Part shown: positions 35,414 through 44,059 of the stretch, one piece after another
Layout of the letters: each line of letters starts with the position of its first letter
Numbering within the stretch: position 1 is the first letter of the stretch
Assembly: GCF_001428625.1 (NCBI RefSeq)
Contig: NZ_LMIE01000001.1
Location: forward strand, 203,204-267,203
DNA from: Hydrogenophaga sp. Root209
GTDB taxonomy: Bacteria > Pseudomonadota > Gammaproteobacteria > Burkholderiales > Burkholderiaceae_C
Length of the DNA: 64,000 nucleotides
Reading direction: 5' to 3'
Program-made: the position numbers and the translations under genes
The notes under the pieces: model-generated
What the model was told of the DNA's origin: nothing
Database searches by the model: none
The model's input: only the letters and a program-made list of their open reading frames with translations

Positions 35414-36550
35414 TCACGCGTTTTTGTAGCGGCCCCAGAAGTCCACCCAATCCTGCAGGTCCTGCTGGCTCGGTTGGGCACGCGGTGTGATGCGTCCTTC
35501 GCGGATCTCGTGAAGCGCATTGCGCTCCTGAAGCAACATGTTCGAGCGCCGCGCTTCAGCAGGATCGCTGCGCGCAAGAAGTTCCCACGCCTTGCGGTTC
35601 GGCACCATGGCGGGATAGGCAGCCATACGTGCAGATCGAATCTGGCCCTGCGGCGACGTCATGTAACGAATGAAACTGCGAGCCAGCTCTGGACGGCGCG
35701 ATCCGCGCCCAATGGACAACGACTCGGTCCACTGCAATCCTCCCTCTTCGGGAATAACACTGCGCACCGGCGCTCCGTTCTTCTCGAGTACTCCCGTGAT
35801 CCAGTCCCCGATTCCAGCCATGAGGACCATCTGCCCGTTGCGCATCGATGAAAAGGTGCCACCGTAGTCGAAGAAGCCGCCCACGTTGGGGCGCAGTTGC
35901 GCCATGCGCTGCTGCACCTGCGCCCAGCGCGTGGCATCGATATCGAATGGTTTGCGATTCCCGGCAAGCAGACTAATCTGACCGATGCTGGGAAGGTGCC
36001 AGTCAAAGTGACCCACTCGACCCTTGTACTTGGGGTCGAAGTAGACCTTGTAGCTGCGAGCGTCTTTCTCACTCACAGCCTGGGTGTTGTATGCAACACC
36101 CAAGAAGCCGAAGCGCAGAAACACAGAGTAGAGCGCATCCCCGCGCCAGTGACCTGTGTACTTCTGAAACTCGGGGAAGAAGTCGTCGAAGGGGTAGTGC
36201 CGTGGGTCGAGAGGCTCGACCCAGTTGCCTGTGACGAGTTGCTCGACGTACTCGCTATCAGAAAGGATGACGTCGTAGGTGCCCGGGGGAGACTGTGAGA
36301 TGAGCGCGAGCATGCTGTCGCCGCCTACGTAGTACTTGGGTCGAATACGCACGTTGTGCTGTTGCTCGAACTCGCCCACCACATCCTTTTCGGCATGGCC
36401 CTGCCAAGCCAGCATGGTCAGTTCTCTCGGGCTGTCACTGGCACGTGCTGAGGGCGAAAGCAGCGGAAATGACATGCCCAATGCAGCACTTTGCTGCAGG
36501 AAGCGACGGCGGGTCGGGGTAGTTCCCGGGGGCTTTGTCTCCATATTCAT
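35414..36550 (-). CDS. Extracellular solute-binding protein, polyamine type (PotD-like), Tat-exported
   Basis: The 378-residue protein starts with a twin-arginine signal (T-R-R-R-F-L-Q-Q-S-A then a hydrophobic stretch, cleavage near A-R-A). The mature part follows the PotD pattern, with L-T-M-L-A-W-Q-G-H-A, Y-D-V-I-L-S-D-S-E-Y and W-L/R-G-D-A-L-Y-S-like segments. It is the first gene of the minus-strand transporter operon. The ligand is probably a cationic or amide-rich compound, from the family and the divergent hydrolase genes. Confidence 0.92.
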   Translation of the reverse strand: MNMETKPPGTTPTRRRFLQQSAALGMSFPLLSPSARASDSPRELTMLAWQGHAEKDVVGEFEQQHNVRIRPKYYVGGDSMLALISQSPPGTYDVILSDSEYVEQLVTGNWVEPLDPRHYPFDDFFPEFQKYTGHWRGDALYSVFLRFGFLGVAYNTQAVSEKDARSYKVYFDPKYKGRVGHFDWHLPSIGQISLLAGNRKPFDIDATRWAQVQQRMAQLRPNVGGFFDYGGTFSSMRNGQMVLMAGIGDWITGVLEKNGAPVRSVIPEEGGLQWTESLSIGRGSRRPELARSFIRYMTSPQGQIRSARMAAYPAMVPNRKAWELLARSDPAEARRSNMLLQERNALHEIREGRITPRAQPSQQDLQDWVDFWGRYKNA

Positions 36551-36813
36551 GGCTGTACCTCAATCAAAGTTTTTGGATCGGGTGTGACGCCATTTCCGAG
36601 AGAGTCGGTAGGCGCTGGTCGTAATGTGTCTTTGGATGTGGCTGCTGACAAACGCTGTTTTTGCGCGCGTCGCATGAGATTTCTTTTTGGAAGTTCTCTA
36701 CCAGGGAAGGTGGTCCCTCGGATGAGGTCAGCTCATGCCACGAGCGAGAAATTCCCATTTGTGCGCTGCGTGCCACCTGACCACACTTCCTCTTCTTCCA
36801 AACAGGAGCGCAT
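36551..36813. promoter_or_regulatory. Divergent control region between transporter and DUF1989 operons
   Basis: This 263-bp region must hold the start sites for both operons. It contains an imperfect dyad GAGATTTC-N7-GAAGTTCTC near 36676-36699 and the exact dyad AGGGA-AGGTGG-TCCCT near 36713. Either could be the site for the LysR regulator at 39716. No riboswitch fold of a known guanidine class could be recognised by eye. Confidence 0.45.
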
Positions 36814-37533
36814 ATGGACTGGGTCAATCCGGGTTACCGCAGCAACTCACAGTTCGATGGCATCAATCCATCTCTGCACGAACCAATATCCACTGATGGG
36901 ATACCCGCATATGGGAAACGGTACGTCGTCCCGGCGCGGCAGGGACGCGCCGTGCTGGTGCGCGCAGGCGAGCAGCTTGAGCTCATCAACCCTCATGGCT
37001 CACAGGTCTGCGACCTCTGGGCTTTCTGTGCAGACGGCATGCACGAACACCTCTCAATGGAACACGTACGCGCCCACTTGGACCGGACCATTCCCCGAGT
37101 TGCCGATGCCCTGGTGACCAATCGCCGACGCGCCATCCTTACGCTTCTTGAGGACAGCTCTCCGGGCATCCATGACACGCTCATAGCAGCCTGCGACCTG
37201 CCCCGCTACCGCTCACTCGGAGTTAGCGGGTACCACGACAACTGTTCCGACAATCTGCGGATGGCGTTGGCTGCAATCGGGCGCCACGCTTCTGAAGTTC
37301 CAGCGCCCTTCAACGTGTGGATGAACAATCCCGTAGGCGTCGATGGAGGCATCAGCTGGCTGCCTCCTGTCAGCCGCCCTGGCGACCACGTCACACTGCG
37401 CGCCGAGATGGATGCCATCGTCGTGATGTCTGCATGCCCTCAGGATTTGGTACCCGTCAACGGTGAAGACTGTGTGCCTCGAGAGCTGATCTTCGTGGTG
37501 CATGCAGTCCAACGCCCGGGAGAGGCGTCATGA
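36814..37533 (+). CDS. DUF1989 protein (urea-carboxylase-associated / carboxyguanidine deiminase family)
   Basis: The 239-residue protein is a full-length DUF1989 domain. Recognisable stretches are [14 protein letters not shown]-x-E-H-V-R-A-H, [10 protein letters not shown] (a likely metal cysteine), F-N-V-W-M-N and C-P-Q-D-L-V-P-V-N. In other bacteria pairs of DUF1989 proteins form carboxyguanidine deiminase beside urea carboxylase; only one such gene is present here and no carboxylase. AGGAG lies five bases before the ATG. The gene leads the plus-strand operon and is coupled by ATGA to the next. Confidence 0.88.
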   Translation: MDWVNPGYRSNSQFDGINPSLHEPISTDGIPAYGKRYVVPARQGRAVLVRAGEQLELINPHGSQVCDLWAFCADGMHEHLSMEHVRAHLDRTIPRVADALVTNRRRAILTLLEDSSPGIHDTLIAACDLPRYRSLGVSGYHDNCSDNLRMALAAIGRHASEVPAPFNVWMNNPVGVDGGISWLPPVSRPGDHVTLRAEMDAIVVMSACPQDLVPVNGEDCVPRELIFVVHAVQRPGEAS

Positions 37534-38423
37534 CCGGCAAGGAGATTCTTTGCGCCTACAGCGTTGACTTCGATGCCGTGTCGGGCTGGCTAGGCAGCTA
37601 CGGGGGAGAGCGCTCTCCATGCGACATATCGCGCGGCTTCTTCGCGGGCGAGATTGGTGTGCCACGGCTGTTGCAGCTGTTTCGTCGCAAGAACATTTTG
37701 ACCACCTGGTTTGTGCCCGGCCATTCGATCGAAAGCTTTCCAGAACAGTCAGCGCAGATAGTGAGCGAGGGCCACGAAATCGGCTTACACGGGTACACCC
37801 ATGAGAACCCGAGTGCCATGTCCCGCCAACAGCAAGCTGATGTTCTGGACAAGTGCATCGATCTGATAACGCGTCTTAGCGGACGTGTGCCGGTGGGCCA
37901 CAACGCGCCCTGGTGGGAGTTCAGCGAGCACACGCACGAGTTGCTTCTCGAGCGTGGAATCCGATACGACCACAGCTTGATGCACCGTGACTTCGAACCC
38001 TATTTTCTGCGTCAAGGCGATCAGTGGACTGCAATTGACTACGAGTGCCCGGCGTCACACTGGATGTCGCCCGTAACGCGCGGCGAGGTCAGCGACTTGG
38101 TCGAAATTCCAGCCAGTTGGGACCTGGACGACATGGAGCCACTGCTCTACATCAAGGGCTTCGCCAATAGCCAGGGATATGTCGGTGCACGCAACGTTGA
38201 GCAACAATGGCGAGATCAGTTCGACTTCATGTACCGGGAGTACGATTTCGCGGTTTTTCCCATGACGATACATCCCGACGTATCGGGAAAGGCGCAAGCA
38301 CTGCTGATGCACGAGCGGCTGATCGACTATTTCCTTTCATTTCCCGGGGTGCGCTTTGTCACCTTTGCCGAGATCGATGGCATCTTTCGCGAGCGGCAAG
38401 CCGCATTGCGCGATGACACCTGA
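37530..38423 (+). CDS. Polysaccharide deacetylase-like (NodB-fold) amidohydrolase
   Basis: The 297-residue protein has the NodB-homology metal site: D13/D15 near the N-terminus (S-V-D-F-D-A-V) and H87/H91 in G-L-H-G-Y-T-H-E. It resembles the subfamily that includes PuuE-type allantoinase and peptidoglycan deacetylase-like proteins. It has no signal peptide, so a small cytoplasmic substrate is more likely than a polysaccharide. It overlaps the DUF1989 gene by four bases and the amidase gene by eleven. Confidence 0.87.
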   Translation: MTGKEILCAYSVDFDAVSGWLGSYGGERSPCDISRGFFAGEIGVPRLLQLFRRKNILTTWFVPGHSIESFPEQSAQIVSEGHEIGLHGYTHENPSAMSRQQQADVLDKCIDLITRLSGRVPVGHNAPWWEFSEHTHELLLERGIRYDHSLMHRDFEPYFLRQGDQWTAIDYECPASHWMSPVTRGEVSDLVEIPASWDLDDMEPLLYIKGFANSQGYVGARNVEQQWRDQFDFMYREYDFAVFPMTIHPDVSGKAQALLMHERLIDYFLSFPGVRFVTFAEIDGIFRERQAALRDDT

Positions 38424-39768
38424 CCCCCATCTCGATGGCCTGTTGGCTCACGCAGTCCGTCGCCCGGATGTGTTCATCCGGGTAACCGCGGCATTGGCGC
38501 GGCACCAGGCTGCCGCCAGTGCCGCGCGTGCTCGGGAGGGTCGTTCGCTCGGTCCTGTAGACGGTCTGCGCGTGAGTTGGAAGGATCTCTTTGACATAGA
38601 AGGCACCGCAACCACATGCGGATCGCGTCTCACCACGCGCCAGCCTGCCAGGGCCGACGCCGCAGCTGTGGCCCGCTTGGCCGCAGCGGGTGCGGTGTGT
38701 ATAGGCAAGACCAACCTAAGCGAATTTGCCTTCAATGGCCTGGGCACCAATCCCAACTTTGGCACGCCGCGCAATCCCGTCTTCCCCCGAAGCGAGGACC
38801 GGCTCTGCGGCGGTTCCTCAAGTGGAGCGGCAGCGGCAGTTGCGTTGGGCCTGTGCGAGCTCGCCATCGGCACCGACACGTCGGGATCGGTGCGCGTGCC
38901 CGCAGCCTTGTGCGGTCTGCTCGGGTTCCGGGCCAGCGGGCATCGCTACCCCCAAGCAGGACTATGGACCCTCTCCCCGACACTTGACACCATCGGTCTG
39001 ATCAGTGGGCAAATGGCTTGGATTCGTGCGGTGGATGAAGCGCTCACTGATATTGCGGACAGAGACGAGCCATGCAGGGGTCCCTACGAGGCCCCTCAGT
39101 TCCTGCTCGACGTCGATCCCCATCTTGAACCAGCAGTTTCAGCGGCGTTGGTGCGTTTCGCTGGGGCACTTCGCGACGCAGGGTATCGGGTGGAGCATGC
39201 CCCCCATGCGCACCTGGCAGCGGTGCAAACGCTTTTCGACAAGCACGGTACGTTGGTGGGCTATGAGGCGTTGGACAGTATTGGTCACCAGGTTGCACGG
39301 GGCCAAACCGCTTTGCTTGATTCGCGCGTCGGGGAGCGTCTTCATGAAGCCCAGCGTCGGCTCACGCCAACTGCGTTGGAAACGCTCCATGCCGAGCGCC
39401 TCTCACTGATGCACAGGCAAGCGCAACTGTCAGAAAACGTTGTGTTCTTGGCCGCCACCACGCCAATGCCCGCGCCAAGGATGGGCGAACTCGCCAGTGC
39501 ACGGCACTTTCATGCCCACAATCGACGCATACTGTCACTGACCATGCCGGCGAGTTTTCTAGATATGCCGGCAATCTCGGTGCCGATCGGACGTGACGAA
39601 GAAGGGGCCCCGATCGGGGCTCAGATGAGCGTGCCACAAGGCCGTGACAGATTCTTGTTGCACCTTGCAGCCTCGCTGGAAAATGATGGTCTGTTTACCG
39701 TGTCGAGTTCACCCGATGACCACACCGCGTCGCAAACTCCCTCCGCTCAATGCTTTGCGCGCCTTTGA
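38413..39768 (+). CDS. Amidase signature family hydrolase
   Basis: The 451-residue protein has the Ser-cisSer-Lys triad: K57 in S-W-K-D-L-F-D, S135 in C-G-G-S-S-S-G, and nucleophile S159 in G-T-D-T-S-G-S-V-R. It lacks the extra C-terminal domain of allophanate hydrolase. It hydrolyses an amide or carbamoyl bond of unknown identity. The start at 38413 overlaps the deacetylase-like gene, indicating coupled expression. Its 3' end overlaps the start of the LysR gene by 53 bp. Confidence 0.93.
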   Translation: MTPDPHLDGLLAHAVRRPDVFIRVTAALARHQAAASAARAREGRSLGPVDGLRVSWKDLFDIEGTATTCGSRLTTRQPARADAAAVARLAAAGAVCIGKTNLSEFAFNGLGTNPNFGTPRNPVFPRSEDRLCGGSSSGAAAAVALGLCELAIGTDTSGSVRVPAALCGLLGFRASGHRYPQAGLWTLSPTLDTIGLISGQMAWIRAVDEALTDIADRDEPCRGPYEAPQFLLDVDPHLEPAVSAALVRFAGALRDAGYRVEHAPHAHLAAVQTLFDKHGTLVGYEALDSIGHQVARGQTALLDSRVGERLHEAQRRLTPTALETLHAERLSLMHRQAQLSENVVFLAATTPMPAPRMGELASARHFHAHNRRILSLTMPASFLDMPAISVPIGRDEEGAPIGAQMSVPQGRDRFLLHLAASLENDGLFTVSSSPDDHTASQTPSAQCFARL

Positions 39769-40651
39769 GGCTGCAGCCCGGCACCTGAGCTTCAAAGAGG
39801 CGGCCGATGAGCTCTACGTGACCGCCACGGCTGTGAGCCATCAGATCCGTCATCTGGAAGGCTTGGTCGGTACGCGGCTCTTTGAGCGCCGGGCCCGCTC
39901 CATCTCGCTGACAACTGCGGGCATGCGCTTGTACCCCGTGCTGCGTGACAGTTTTGACCGCATTGCCGCCGGAGTCATCGAGCTATCGACTGCCAACCAG
40001 CACTTGCGCGTGAACACGACGCCCGCGTTCGCATCCAAGGTGATCGTGCCGGCGCTCGCCGAGTTCTACTGTAGTCACCCCGACCTGCTGCTCTCGTTGG
40101 ACGCCACTGAAAAGGTGGTGGACCTGCGCCGCGGTGATGCCGACCTCGCGATCCGCTACGGTCGTGGAGACCACAGCCCTCTGAGTTCCCAAGCGCTGGC
40201 CGCTGACTGCTATCTGCCTGTATGTTCTCCGCAACTGACCAAAGGGCGACCCTTTACACCTGATGAAGTTGCAGGGAGCAAGTTGCTGCAGTTCGCATGG
40301 AGAAACGAACACCTGGGCGGACCCACCTGGGGTCGATGGATGGCGGCCGCAGGCGTTGATGGGTTTGAAGAGACACGGTGTCTCACGCTCAGCGAGGAGA
40401 GCTTGGTCATTCAGGCTGCTATCGAAGGCGCAGGCGTCGCCTTGTTGAGCAGCGTGCTGGTCGCTTCTGATCTTGCCAGTGGGCGACTGGTCCAAGTGCA
40501 TCCGCTCAAGGTAGCCGGTCTCACATTCACAGCGGTATGGGCAACCGACAGCCCGAAGACTGCGTTGATTGAAACCTTTCTTCGGTGGCTTCGAGTACGC
40601 ATAAGCAATGAGGGGAATGTGCCGCCTGACATTCGCCCTGAAAAAGGGTAA
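39716..40651 (+). CDS. LysR-family regulator, GcvA-like
   Basis: The 311-residue regulator begins [19 protein letters not shown], the GcvA-type N-terminus. A winged helix (A-A-D-E-L-Y-V-T-A-T-A-V-S-H-Q-I) and an effector-binding domain follow. The start at 39716 lies inside the end of the amidase gene. It is the last gene of the plus-strand cluster and probably controls it and the divergent transporter. Confidence 0.93.
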   Translation: MTTPRRKLPPLNALRAFEAAARHLSFKEAADELYVTATAVSHQIRHLEGLVGTRLFERRARSISLTTAGMRLYPVLRDSFDRIAAGVIELSTANQHLRVNTTPAFASKVIVPALAEFYCSHPDLLLSLDATEKVVDLRRGDADLAIRYGRGDHSPLSSQALAADCYLPVCSPQLTKGRPFTPDEVAGSKLLQFAWRNEHLGGPTWGRWMAAAGVDGFEETRCLTLSEESLVIQAAIEGAGVALLSSVLVASDLASGRLVQVHPLKVAGLTFTAVWATDSPKTALIETFLRWLRVRISNEGNVPPDIRPEKG

Positions 40652-41493
40652 ACGAAGGGTGACTTCAGGCTCAACGCCCCTTCGGCTTGTAGTTGGATAG
40701 CGCTCCAATCAAGAAGGCATTCACAAGCGCGCGGATGTAGCCGTTGACGTCGTTTGGATTGGTTGAGCTCACGTCGAATTTGGAAGGCTGCTCCCGAGGT
40801 GCTCAAACGGCTGCTCTCCGCCACCGGCGCGGCGTTTCGCTCACGCGACTTCGAACGGGACTGTCAAGCGCTGCGCATCGCGCACAAGTTGACCAGAGGC
40901 AACCAACCCATTTCGCATGCCATTGCATGGTTGCTCCCTGCAATGTGGGCATAGGCGGACATCACAAGGCTCATCTTGGTTAGTTCGGTGTGAGAAGTTC
41001 AAGCGAGCAGGTGATCCGGCTCGTTGAGGCTCTGGTTGATGGTGGCAACCAAAGCGTCCTTGGACTGGTAGATTGGGACGGATCTTGATCTGCACGAGAG
41101 CGAGTGCATGTGCTGTCTCCAACGGAGCGCGACGGACTTGAGTCACTGCTATTTGACCCTGTGCTCCTCTTTGCTTTGGTTGTAAGGGAAAAGCCTGATT
41201 TTGCTCAGAATAAAGGTCTGGTGAACAGTGGAGCGTCGTGCGTCAAGTTGCCGAATTGGGCGCTTGCTCGTTGGCAATTGGCGGTCGATTCGATCCAATC
41301 GCTTGTCCTTGGACCGCCGGGGAGCGCAATCACGCAGTCTGTCGAATACCTTAGCGGCCTGAAGCTGGGCTGCCTTTGGGCTCGGCATACGGATTGCTCG
41401 GAGCACATCGACGATCCGAAGATGAATACATTGCGCGTCGATGTAGCCCTGCAAAATGGCCTCTTGCAGCTCGGAAGCTGCCTCGGAGGATAT
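40652..41493. other. Unassigned stretch between the LysR gene and the island's right end
   Basis: About 840 bp without a gene that can be supported. It holds a minus-strand coding-like fragment at 40671-40802 and an unrecognised minus-strand frame at 41149-41538, both listed separately. Composition is AT-richer than the chromosome. It may be the eroded remains of transposition or cargo genes. Confidence 0.45.
40671..40802 (-). pseudogene. C-terminal fragment of an unidentified protein
   Basis: The minus-strand frame from 40802 to a TGA at 40671 reads K-F-D-V-S-S-T-N-P-N-D-V-N-G-Y-I-R-A, then L-V-N-A-F-L-I-G-A-L-S-N-Y and a basic end. The amphipathic character and clean stop look like a genuine protein C-terminus. 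A stop just upstream in the same frame means the rest is missing or frameshifted. Family not recognised. Confidence 0.3.
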
Positions 41494-41538
41494 TTCAATC
41501 TTTGTTAGCAAAAGGAGCGAAGTCCACGATTTGTTCAA
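41149..41538 (-). CDS. Hypothetical ORF at the island's right end
   Basis: The 129-codon frame starts inside the right-end repeats and encodes the 18-bp motif as L-L-T-K-I-E-I. The rest is rich in lysine, arginine and isoleucine with no recognised domain. No convincing ribosome binding site is visible. It may be spurious or the start of a lost transposition gene. Confidence 0.2.
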   Translation of the reverse strand: MNKSWTSLLLLTKIEISSEAASELQEAILQGYIDAQCIHLRIVDVLRAIRMPSPKAAQLQAAKVFDRLRDCAPRRSKDKRLDRIDRQLPTSKRPIRQLDARRSTVHQTFILSKIRLFPYNQSKEEHRVK

Positions 41539-41623
41539 TCTTTGTAGCGAACATGCGTGCGGCCATAGGACTTCAAACCCACGTCTGACGACGCCGCTCG
41601 TTCAATCTCTGTTAGCAACAAAC
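41494..41623 (-). repeat. Right end of the island: three inverted 18-bp motifs
   Basis: On the minus strand the copies read TTGCTAACAGAGATTGAA (outermost, 41601-41618), TTCGCTACAAAGATTGAA (41534-41551) and TTGCTAACAAAGATTGAA (innermost, 41494-41511). They start 67 and 40 bp apart. Wide spacing here and tight spacing at the other end mirror the asymmetric ends of Tn7. Confidence 0.75.
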
Positions 41624-41632
41624 AGGTGCGTG

Positions 41633-42484
41633 ATGTTTACCAACAAAGATGGAAAGACAAGCCTGATGCCATCATTTCGCCACAGTATCGCGCTGGGACT
41701 CGCTGGAGCCGACGCGAACGTGCTGTCGTGGTGGCGCGCGCTGTGCGCGCTCGCGGCGCTGAATGTGTGTCTGTGGCTGGCCGTGTGGCATTTCGGACCT
41801 GTCAGCGGTGTCCACGGGGGTCTGCAGCTCGCGCTGTCCGGCGTCTACGTGCTGGTGTGCGCTTACCGTTCGGTGCTTCCCCGGGTGGACCTCGAGCGGC
41901 TCGTGGTCGTGGACACGCGTCTGTCCAGCATCTTCCTGGGCCGCGCCGCAGCCACGGTGGCCGAGATCTGCTTTGCGGTGCAGCTGGGGCTGCTGGTCCA
42001 CCAGCTCGGCGTGCACGCCGGCCTGCCGTGGGTGCAAAGCGCCGCCTGGGCGATACCGATCTTCATGGTGGTGGCACAGGGTTTCTGCTGGCACAGCGTG
42101 CTGACGCTGAATCACATCACCCAGGCCGCCGAGTCCTTGCTCTGGGCGGCCGGCTTTTCCTGGATGGCTGCCCTGTTGGGCGTCATCGCCATGGACAGCA
42201 GTGGCTGGGTCAACGCGTTGGCGATCTTCGGATTTCTCTGCTCGATGGTTTTCGTTGCCTATGTCCTGGGCGTGGACGCGCCGATGTACTGGCGCCGTTA
42301 CCAGCACGGGCGCGCGTGCGGGCAGGCCTACATGCGCCTCGACCATGGCGCGCGCGACGCCTGGCACCGCCGCGTGCGCAGCGGCAGCTGGGCCGCGTGG
42401 AGGGCCGATGCGCTCTGGCTGACGCCCTACTTCAGCTTCGGTGTCTGGGTCAGCATCGCGATGGCGTGCGTTCCCGGCGCCTAG
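41633..42484 (+). CDS. Hypothetical integral membrane protein
   Basis: About 283 residues with six or seven hydrophobic segments (for example L-C-A-L-A-A-L-N-V-C-L-W-L-A-V and A-A-G-F-S-W-M-A-A-L-L-G-V-I). The C-terminal part contains basic residues and ends W-L-T-P-Y-F-S-F-G-V-W-V. No family is recognised. The start is uncertain: ATG at 41633 or 41666. The island's right end is only about 10 bp upstream, so the original 5' end or promoter may have been replaced. Confidence 0.7.
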   Translation: MFTNKDGKTSLMPSFRHSIALGLAGADANVLSWWRALCALAALNVCLWLAVWHFGPVSGVHGGLQLALSGVYVLVCAYRSVLPRVDLERLVVVDTRLSSIFLGRAAATVAEICFAVQLGLLVHQLGVHAGLPWVQSAAWAIPIFMVVAQGFCWHSVLTLNHITQAAESLLWAAGFSWMAALLGVIAMDSSGWVNALAIFGFLCSMVFVAYVLGVDAPMYWRRYQHGRACGQAYMRLDHGARDAWHRRVRSGSWAAWRADALWLTPYFSFGVWVSIAMACVPGA

Positions 42485-42504
42485 GGGCGGCACGGGATGG
42501 TTGG

Positions 42505-43413
42505 TCAGAACGATGACGCGCCGACGCCTTCGGCGGGCTGGTGCCGCATGCGCTTGATGTCGCGCTGGGGCGGCGCGCCAAACAGGCGGCTGTAGTCGCG
42601 GCTGAACTGCGAGGCGCTCTCGTAGCCCACGCGCGCCGCGGTGCTGCCGGCGTCCAGCGCCTGATGGAGCATGAGGTGTCGCGCCTGCTGCAGACGCAAC
42701 TGCTTCTGGTACTGCAGCGGGCTCATGCCGGTGAAGTGGCGAAAGTGCAGCCGGAAGGTTGAAGGGCTCATGTGCACGCGGGCAGCGAGTTCGTCCATCA
42801 GCACGTCTTGCACGAAGTTCTGCGTGAGCCAGGCCATGGCATGTGCGATCTGGTGGCTGGGAGAGCCCGCCGACACGAGCTGGCGAAGGTACGGTCCGTG
42901 CGGGCCCGACAGCAGCCGCACCATGATCTCCTGCTGGATCAGGGGCGCCAGGCTGGCCACCAGCGCGGGCTCGTCCAGCAGGCGCACGAGGCGGATGGCC
43001 GCGTCCAGCAGCGATGCATCGAGCGTGTTCAACGAAAGGGCGCGCGGCGCTTCTTCGCGCGGCACGGGCGGCAGCTCCATCTCGGCCGCCTGCTGCATCA
43101 GGGCCCGCGCGTCCAGCGCGAGGAACAGGCACATGAACGGCCGGGCCGCGTCGGCCCGCGTGACGTGCGCCACCACGGGCAGATCGGCGGTGATCAGCAG
43201 GGACTGGCCCATGCCGTAGTCCAGGACCTGTTCACCCACGGTGACCTGTTTGCCGCCCTGCGCCACCACGGCCAGGCCCAGGCCGTAGATGCAGGGCATG
43301 GGGTCGGTCCTGCCGCTGCGCCGGTGCAGCGAGAGCTGAGGGATGGCGGTGGTGTGGTCGCCATCGATTCGGGCAATCCGGCCGATGTCGTGAGCCAAGG
43401 TTTCAATGGACAT
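42505..43413 (-). CDS. AraC-family regulator of the molybdenum hydroxylase genes
   Basis: The 302-residue protein has an AraC_N-type sensing domain (L-D-Y-G-M-G-Q-S-L-L-I near residue 65) and a C-terminal double helix-turn-helix with H-M-S-P-S-T-F-R-L-H-F and V-G-Y-E-S-A-S-Q-F-S-R-D-Y. The start at 43413 (M-S-I-E-T-L-A-H-D-I) fits the family; the frame to 43584 would overlap the divergent gene. The shared 160-bp gap with the hydroxylase genes suggests it regulates them in response to an aldehyde or aromatic compound. Confidence 0.92.
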   Translation of the reverse strand: MSIETLAHDIGRIARIDGDHTTAIPQLSLHRRSGRTDPMPCIYGLGLAVVAQGGKQVTVGEQVLDYGMGQSLLITADLPVVAHVTRADAARPFMCLFLALDARALMQQAAEMELPPVPREEAPRALSLNTLDASLLDAAIRLVRLLDEPALVASLAPLIQQEIMVRLLSGPHGPYLRQLVSAGSPSHQIAHAMAWLTQNFVQDVLMDELAARVHMSPSTFRLHFRHFTGMSPLQYQKQLRLQQARHLMLHQALDAGSTAARVGYESASQFSRDYSRLFGAPPQRDIKRMRHQPAEGVGASSF

Positions 43414-43574
43414 GGCCAACTGTAAAGCGGGCGGATTCGGGTCCAGCATCCGACGTCGGAAAAACATCGAAAAAGGCAAAACAAGCATCAGAAACGGCAA
43501 ACACATCCGGCGCCGGGCGCCGACACTTCCGTTCACCGATCCGATCCCGGCCCACCCCACGGAGAACAGACTAC

Positions 43575-44048
43575 ATGAGCACACTCAACGTCAACGGCAA
43601 AACCCACACGGTCGACGCCGACCCCGGCACCCCCATCCTCTGGGCCTTGCGGGACACGCTGGGCATGACCGGCACCAAGTTCGGTTGCGGCGCTGCGCTG
43701 TGTGGCGCCTGCACAGTGCACCTGGATGGCCAGGCCATCCGCTCCTGCATCACGCCCATTGCCGCCGCCGAAGGCAAGAAGATCACCACCATCGAGGCCG
43801 CCACCAACGGCAGCGACCGCGTGGGCGCGGCCGTGCACAAGGCCTGGGTGCTGCACGACGTGGCGCAGTGCGGCTACTGCCAGAGCGGCCAGATCATGAG
43901 CGCCACCGCCTTCCTCAAGTCGCTGCCCAAAGGCAAACAACCCACCGCCGCCGAGATCGACTCGGCCATGGCCGGCAATGTGTGCCGCTGCGGCACCTAT
44001 GCGCGCATCCGCGCCGCCGTGACCGACGCCGCCAAAGCCATCGCCTGA
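43575..44048 (+). CDS. Molybdenum hydroxylase 2Fe-2S subunit (IorA-like)
   Basis: The 157-residue subunit carries two 2Fe-2S clusters. The plant-type site is C-G-C-G-A-A-L-C-G-A-C-T-V-H, and the second uses C-G-Y-C-Q-S-G-Q and C-R-C-G-T-Y. It passes electrons from the molybdenum centre of the next subunit. It starts the operon with the Mo subunit and XdhC. Confidence 0.94.
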   Translation: MSTLNVNGKTHTVDADPGTPILWALRDTLGMTGTKFGCGAALCGACTVHLDGQAIRSCITPIAAAEGKKITTIEAATNGSDRVGAAVHKAWVLHDVAQCGYCQSGQIMSATAFLKSLPKGKQPTAAEIDSAMAGNVCRCGTYARIRAAVTDAAKAIA

Positions 44049-44059
44049 AGGAACACACC

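Larger units (their letters stand above)
30191..41623. mobile_element. Genomic island with Tn7/Tn5053-class-like ends, transposase not found
   Basis: An 18-bp motif, TTGCTAACAAAGATTGAA, occurs twice in direct orientation at the left (30196-30213, 30216-30233). It occurs three times in inverted orientation at the right (41494-41511 identical, 41534-41551 diverged, 41601-41618 with one mismatch). The outermost copies extend to a 14-bp inverted match GTTTGTTGCTAACA. Ends reading 5'-TGTTG with several spaced transposase-binding-like repeats are the pattern of Tn7, Tn5053 and Mu-type elements. The interior has lower GC than both flanks. No transposase, integrase or tns/tni gene is recognisable, so the element may be non-autonomous or a remnant. 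A clean target duplication is not seen: AGGTG occurs just outside both ends but is offset by two bases on the left. Confidence 0.6.

Noticed and set aside
36551-36813. Guanidine riboswitch upstream of the DUF1989 gene
   Set aside because: No conserved guanidine-I, -II or -III sequence elements could be recognised.
30184-41628. AGGTG as a 5-bp target site duplication of the island
   Set aside because: The right copy abuts the inverted repeat but the left copy is two bases away, so it may be chance; kept only as a remark.
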